A stretch of DNA of 64,000 nt from Saururus chinensis (taxonomy: Eukaryota; Streptophyta; Magnoliopsida; Piperales; Saururaceae), in NCBI GenBank assembly GCA_035235625.1, contig CP141148.1, positions 11,279,001 through 11,343,000 of the forward strand, given 5' to 3'. The notes beneath the pieces were generated by a model. It was not told the origin of the DNA, did not search any database, and worked only from the letters and a program-made list of their open reading frames with translations. A program made the position numbers and the translations under genes. Positions 61,640 to 64,000 of this stretch are shown here, piece after piece (position 1 is the stretch's first letter; each line of letters opens with the position of its first letter).

Positions 61640-62390
61640 AGCTTATTCATAATAGGAAATTTAAATAATTTATGATTCAAAATTGAAATCATCAAATCGA
61701 TGTTCGCATCAAATCCCTTACAACACATGGTGAACATATCTCTCTAATAATTTTCTGATTAAAATTTTGAGTTCGTATTAAATCAGACACAACACATTCA
61801 ATGCAAAAATTAAGATCAACTCTTATTTAAGTTTGGCATTCGTAAAATCGGAGCTTGCCTTCCATCAGATACAATACAAGTAGGATAAAAATTTCAAATC
61901 AATTTCGATTAAACAAATCAGAATTCATGAAAATCAAAGTTCGGAGCAATTCCAATGCCACACTAGCAGAATGGAATTTCAAATCAAAATCTGATAAAAC
62001 TTATCATAATATAATTCTCAAATAATTTTCATTTCAAGATCCAAATTCATAAAATTAATGTTCATAACAAATCCATTGCAACACATGCAAACAAACAAAT
62101 TTAAATTAAAATCTGCTTGAGGATTGGAGTTCTTAAAGTAGAAATGCGTATTAAATCCAATATCATACATGCAGAACATAAATCGAAGTTCAAAATCAGA
62201 GTTTGCATCAATCTGATGTTACTCATCTAGATCAGAAAATTCACAATTGGAGTTCATATTAAATTTGATATCACACATGCATGACCAAAAGTTCAAAATC
62301 GAAATTCATATCAAATCAATGACAACACATTCAGAACAAAATTTTAAAATTATTTAAAATTTAAAATCATAATTCTTATTAAATTAATGT
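61640..62390. repeat. Short degenerate minisatellite in the LARD interior
   Basis: Repeated words such as cgtattaaatc, acaacacat(t/g)ca, gttcaaaatc and aaaattcg recur at irregular spacing of roughly 60-90 bp. This explains the lack of open frames. No gene is present. Confidence 0.6.
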
Positions 62391-64000
62391 CTCTGATAAA
62401 ACATTATACTCTCTCATACAGATCAAAGCTCTGATACCATTTATATTGACTCGGCCTAACGCAGGGTCTAGAAATCTCGAATTAAAATTTTTCTTCCTTA
62501 AACAAGGAAGCATCTTATGTGTGCAAGAGGTGTAACATTCATCTACGCACTACGAAGCTTCAAAGTTCGTTGTGCGTAGGTGAGAATAAAATTGATAATT
62601 ATAACTAATTTGGATCAGGCCAACATTGTGTCGTTGGTTACCTATGTACATATTGGATAAAATCTCCAATGTTATTGGATAATTTGGATCCATACGTAGT
62701 TCTGCCTAATGGCTAACACATACATCTAGCAGCACAAAATCATATAAGTCATAATACTTATAATCCAATAAAACATTTGAAGTCACATGAAATTCTCATT
62801 AATCATCGGAGTCAAACAGAGGCTAACAAATCAGCGGAATCACACAGCTCGCTCTATCATAGAGCAGAGCAAAATACATCAGAGTATATTGGATCATATC
62901 ATATCACATTAAATCATATTAGATCTCATCCGACCATATCAGATTGGAGCATTTCAACACTTATCAAATCATATTAGATCAAAGCATATAAGAACACATC
63001 AGATCATATCAGATCAAAAAATAGCATTTTAGAGCAGATAGAAATAGAGTAAAATAGATCATAACACATCGGATTCGAGAAAAGCATATATATTGTTTAG
63101 CATCTTAAGTTAACAACTTAATATGCACACACACTCATATAATTACATATTAAATGAGAAGGTCAAAAACACTTACTCCCTTGAAGTTCTTCGGAAATAG
63201 TAGCATTCGAAGTTTCTCCTTCCTTTAGGGCGCCCTCCCCTTTAGGTTTTGAGATAGTGGATGGAGCCTCCACTTACTCTAGAACGTTTCTCTCATTGTG
63301 CCTAAAAGCAACAGAGAGACACTTCCCTTTCCCAGGGCTCATTTATGCATAAAGGAAACAAACAGAATCTCTTAGACACTTCCCTCTCATCACACCCATA
63401 GTCAACATACAAAACTTTCTTTTACCTGGGACATGCTTCTAACTTTTTGTGCCCATAGGCAGCGGATAAAACCTCCCCTTGCCTAGGATGTTTCTCACTT
63501 TCTGTGCTTGTAAGCGGCAGACAGAGCTCCCCTTACCCAGAGATATACCTCTCTCTACGCACCCGAAGGCAGAGGATAAAACCTCCCCTTACCCAGAGAC
63601 GCTACTTACTTTAGACAACCATAGGCAACTAACAAAGCTTCCTCTTTCCCCAGGTTGTTTTCCCCCTCTAGAGTTCCTAACTTAAGAAATGGATCATTCC
63701 ATTACGTAGAGCACCCTCGATTTAGTCAATAACACCTTTTGAAAGGACCAAATTGGACTCATAATGACACAAAAACAGAGAAAATGAAGTCCCACCACAA
63801 AAATTTACTTCACCCCCTTATATAGCCCAAATGGCAGTGCCGTGCAATGCCACACGATTTTTTTAAAATGTTTCTAACTTCAAACACCTGTATCTTTCTA
63901 CCCCAGACTCAAATTCATGCATTCTTAGTACCGTTGAGCTCATATCATGAGCTCTATGAAACTAAACCACTGAAGATAGCTTATTCCACTCTCTTCAAGT

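Larger units (their letters stand above)
53165..64000 (-). mobile_element. LARD-type non-coding LTR element, minus strand, runs off window
   Basis: The 3' LTR is 53165-60348 and contains nested DNA (53797-59146), so its own length is about 1.83 kb. A polypurine tract (minus strand, aaggggggaaga) lies at 60349-60362. The internal region 60363-62427 lacks any gag or pol similarity. A primer-binding site, TGGTATCAGAGC on the minus strand, matches the 3' end of initiator methionine tRNA at 62428-62439. The 5' LTR starts at 62440 and exceeds the window by about 0.25 kb. The LTRs are visibly diverged, so the insertion is not recent. A large non-coding retrotransposon derivative of this type would depend on another element's proteins. 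Confidence 0.85.

Overview
This is nuclear DNA from a flowering plant. The evidence is a five-intron cytosolic ribosomal protein S11 gene with GT-AG introns, a plant-type leucine-rich-repeat receptor-like protein (LRR-RLP) gene, an NDR1/HIN1-like gene relic, and plant transposon families (CACTA-like, hAT, Stowaway, Ulp1-bearing elements, LTR retrotransposons, a LARD). The species cannot be fixed from the sequence alone. Gene density is very low: only two loci look functional, the LRR-RLP at 1-2730 (minus; its 3' end lies outside the window) and RPS11 at 39204-41601 (plus).

Layout. 1-11.2 kb: the LRR-RLP gene and its promoter, then a segmentally duplicated upstream region. A flank block occurs twice (2827-4278 and 6099-7476), each followed by a CACTA-like element (4279-5120 and 7477-9662) and a second flank block (5121-5945 and 9663-10620). 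A 142-bp remnant of another RLP lies between the copies. 11.2-18.7 kb: gene-free DNA with a 273-bp tandem repeat. 18.7-27.2 kb: a large decayed element with a relic of an intron-bearing Ulp1-protease gene, a foldback of about 1.5 kb, and repeated TATA-containing modules, two of which carry clusters of GAAnnTTC dimers resembling heat-shock elements. 27.2-28.75 kb: gag-bearing retroelement fragment. 28.8-30.7 kb: a 5'-truncated LRR-RLP pseudogene, followed by another copy of the duplicated flank (30.7-34.4 kb), split by a 1.8-kb hAT element that carries part of a trihelix transcription-factor gene.

35.4-37.3 kb: truncated solo LTR with an internal 56-bp tandem repeat, joined directly to a frameshifted NDR1/HIN1-like pseudogene (37.3-37.9 kb). 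38.6-38.9 kb: hAT MITE. 39.1-41.6 kb: RPS11 with TATA box and telo-box. 42.7-51.5 kb: Stowaway MITE, an AT-rich hairpin, a 1.03-kb solo LTR with 5-bp target duplication, a very decayed LTR element, a second copy of the hAT MITE. 53.2-64 kb: a three-level nest. A non-coding LARD on the minus strand contains, in its 3' LTR, a short gag-only LTR element, whose own LTR contains a 3.26-kb solo LTR.

How the parts relate: the RLP copies, their shared flanks and the CACTA-like elements form a birth-and-death receptor cluster typical of plant surface-immunity loci. The remainder is mostly transposable-element material around one essential housekeeping gene. The least explained part is 23-27 kb, the foldback and GAAnnTTC/TATA module region.
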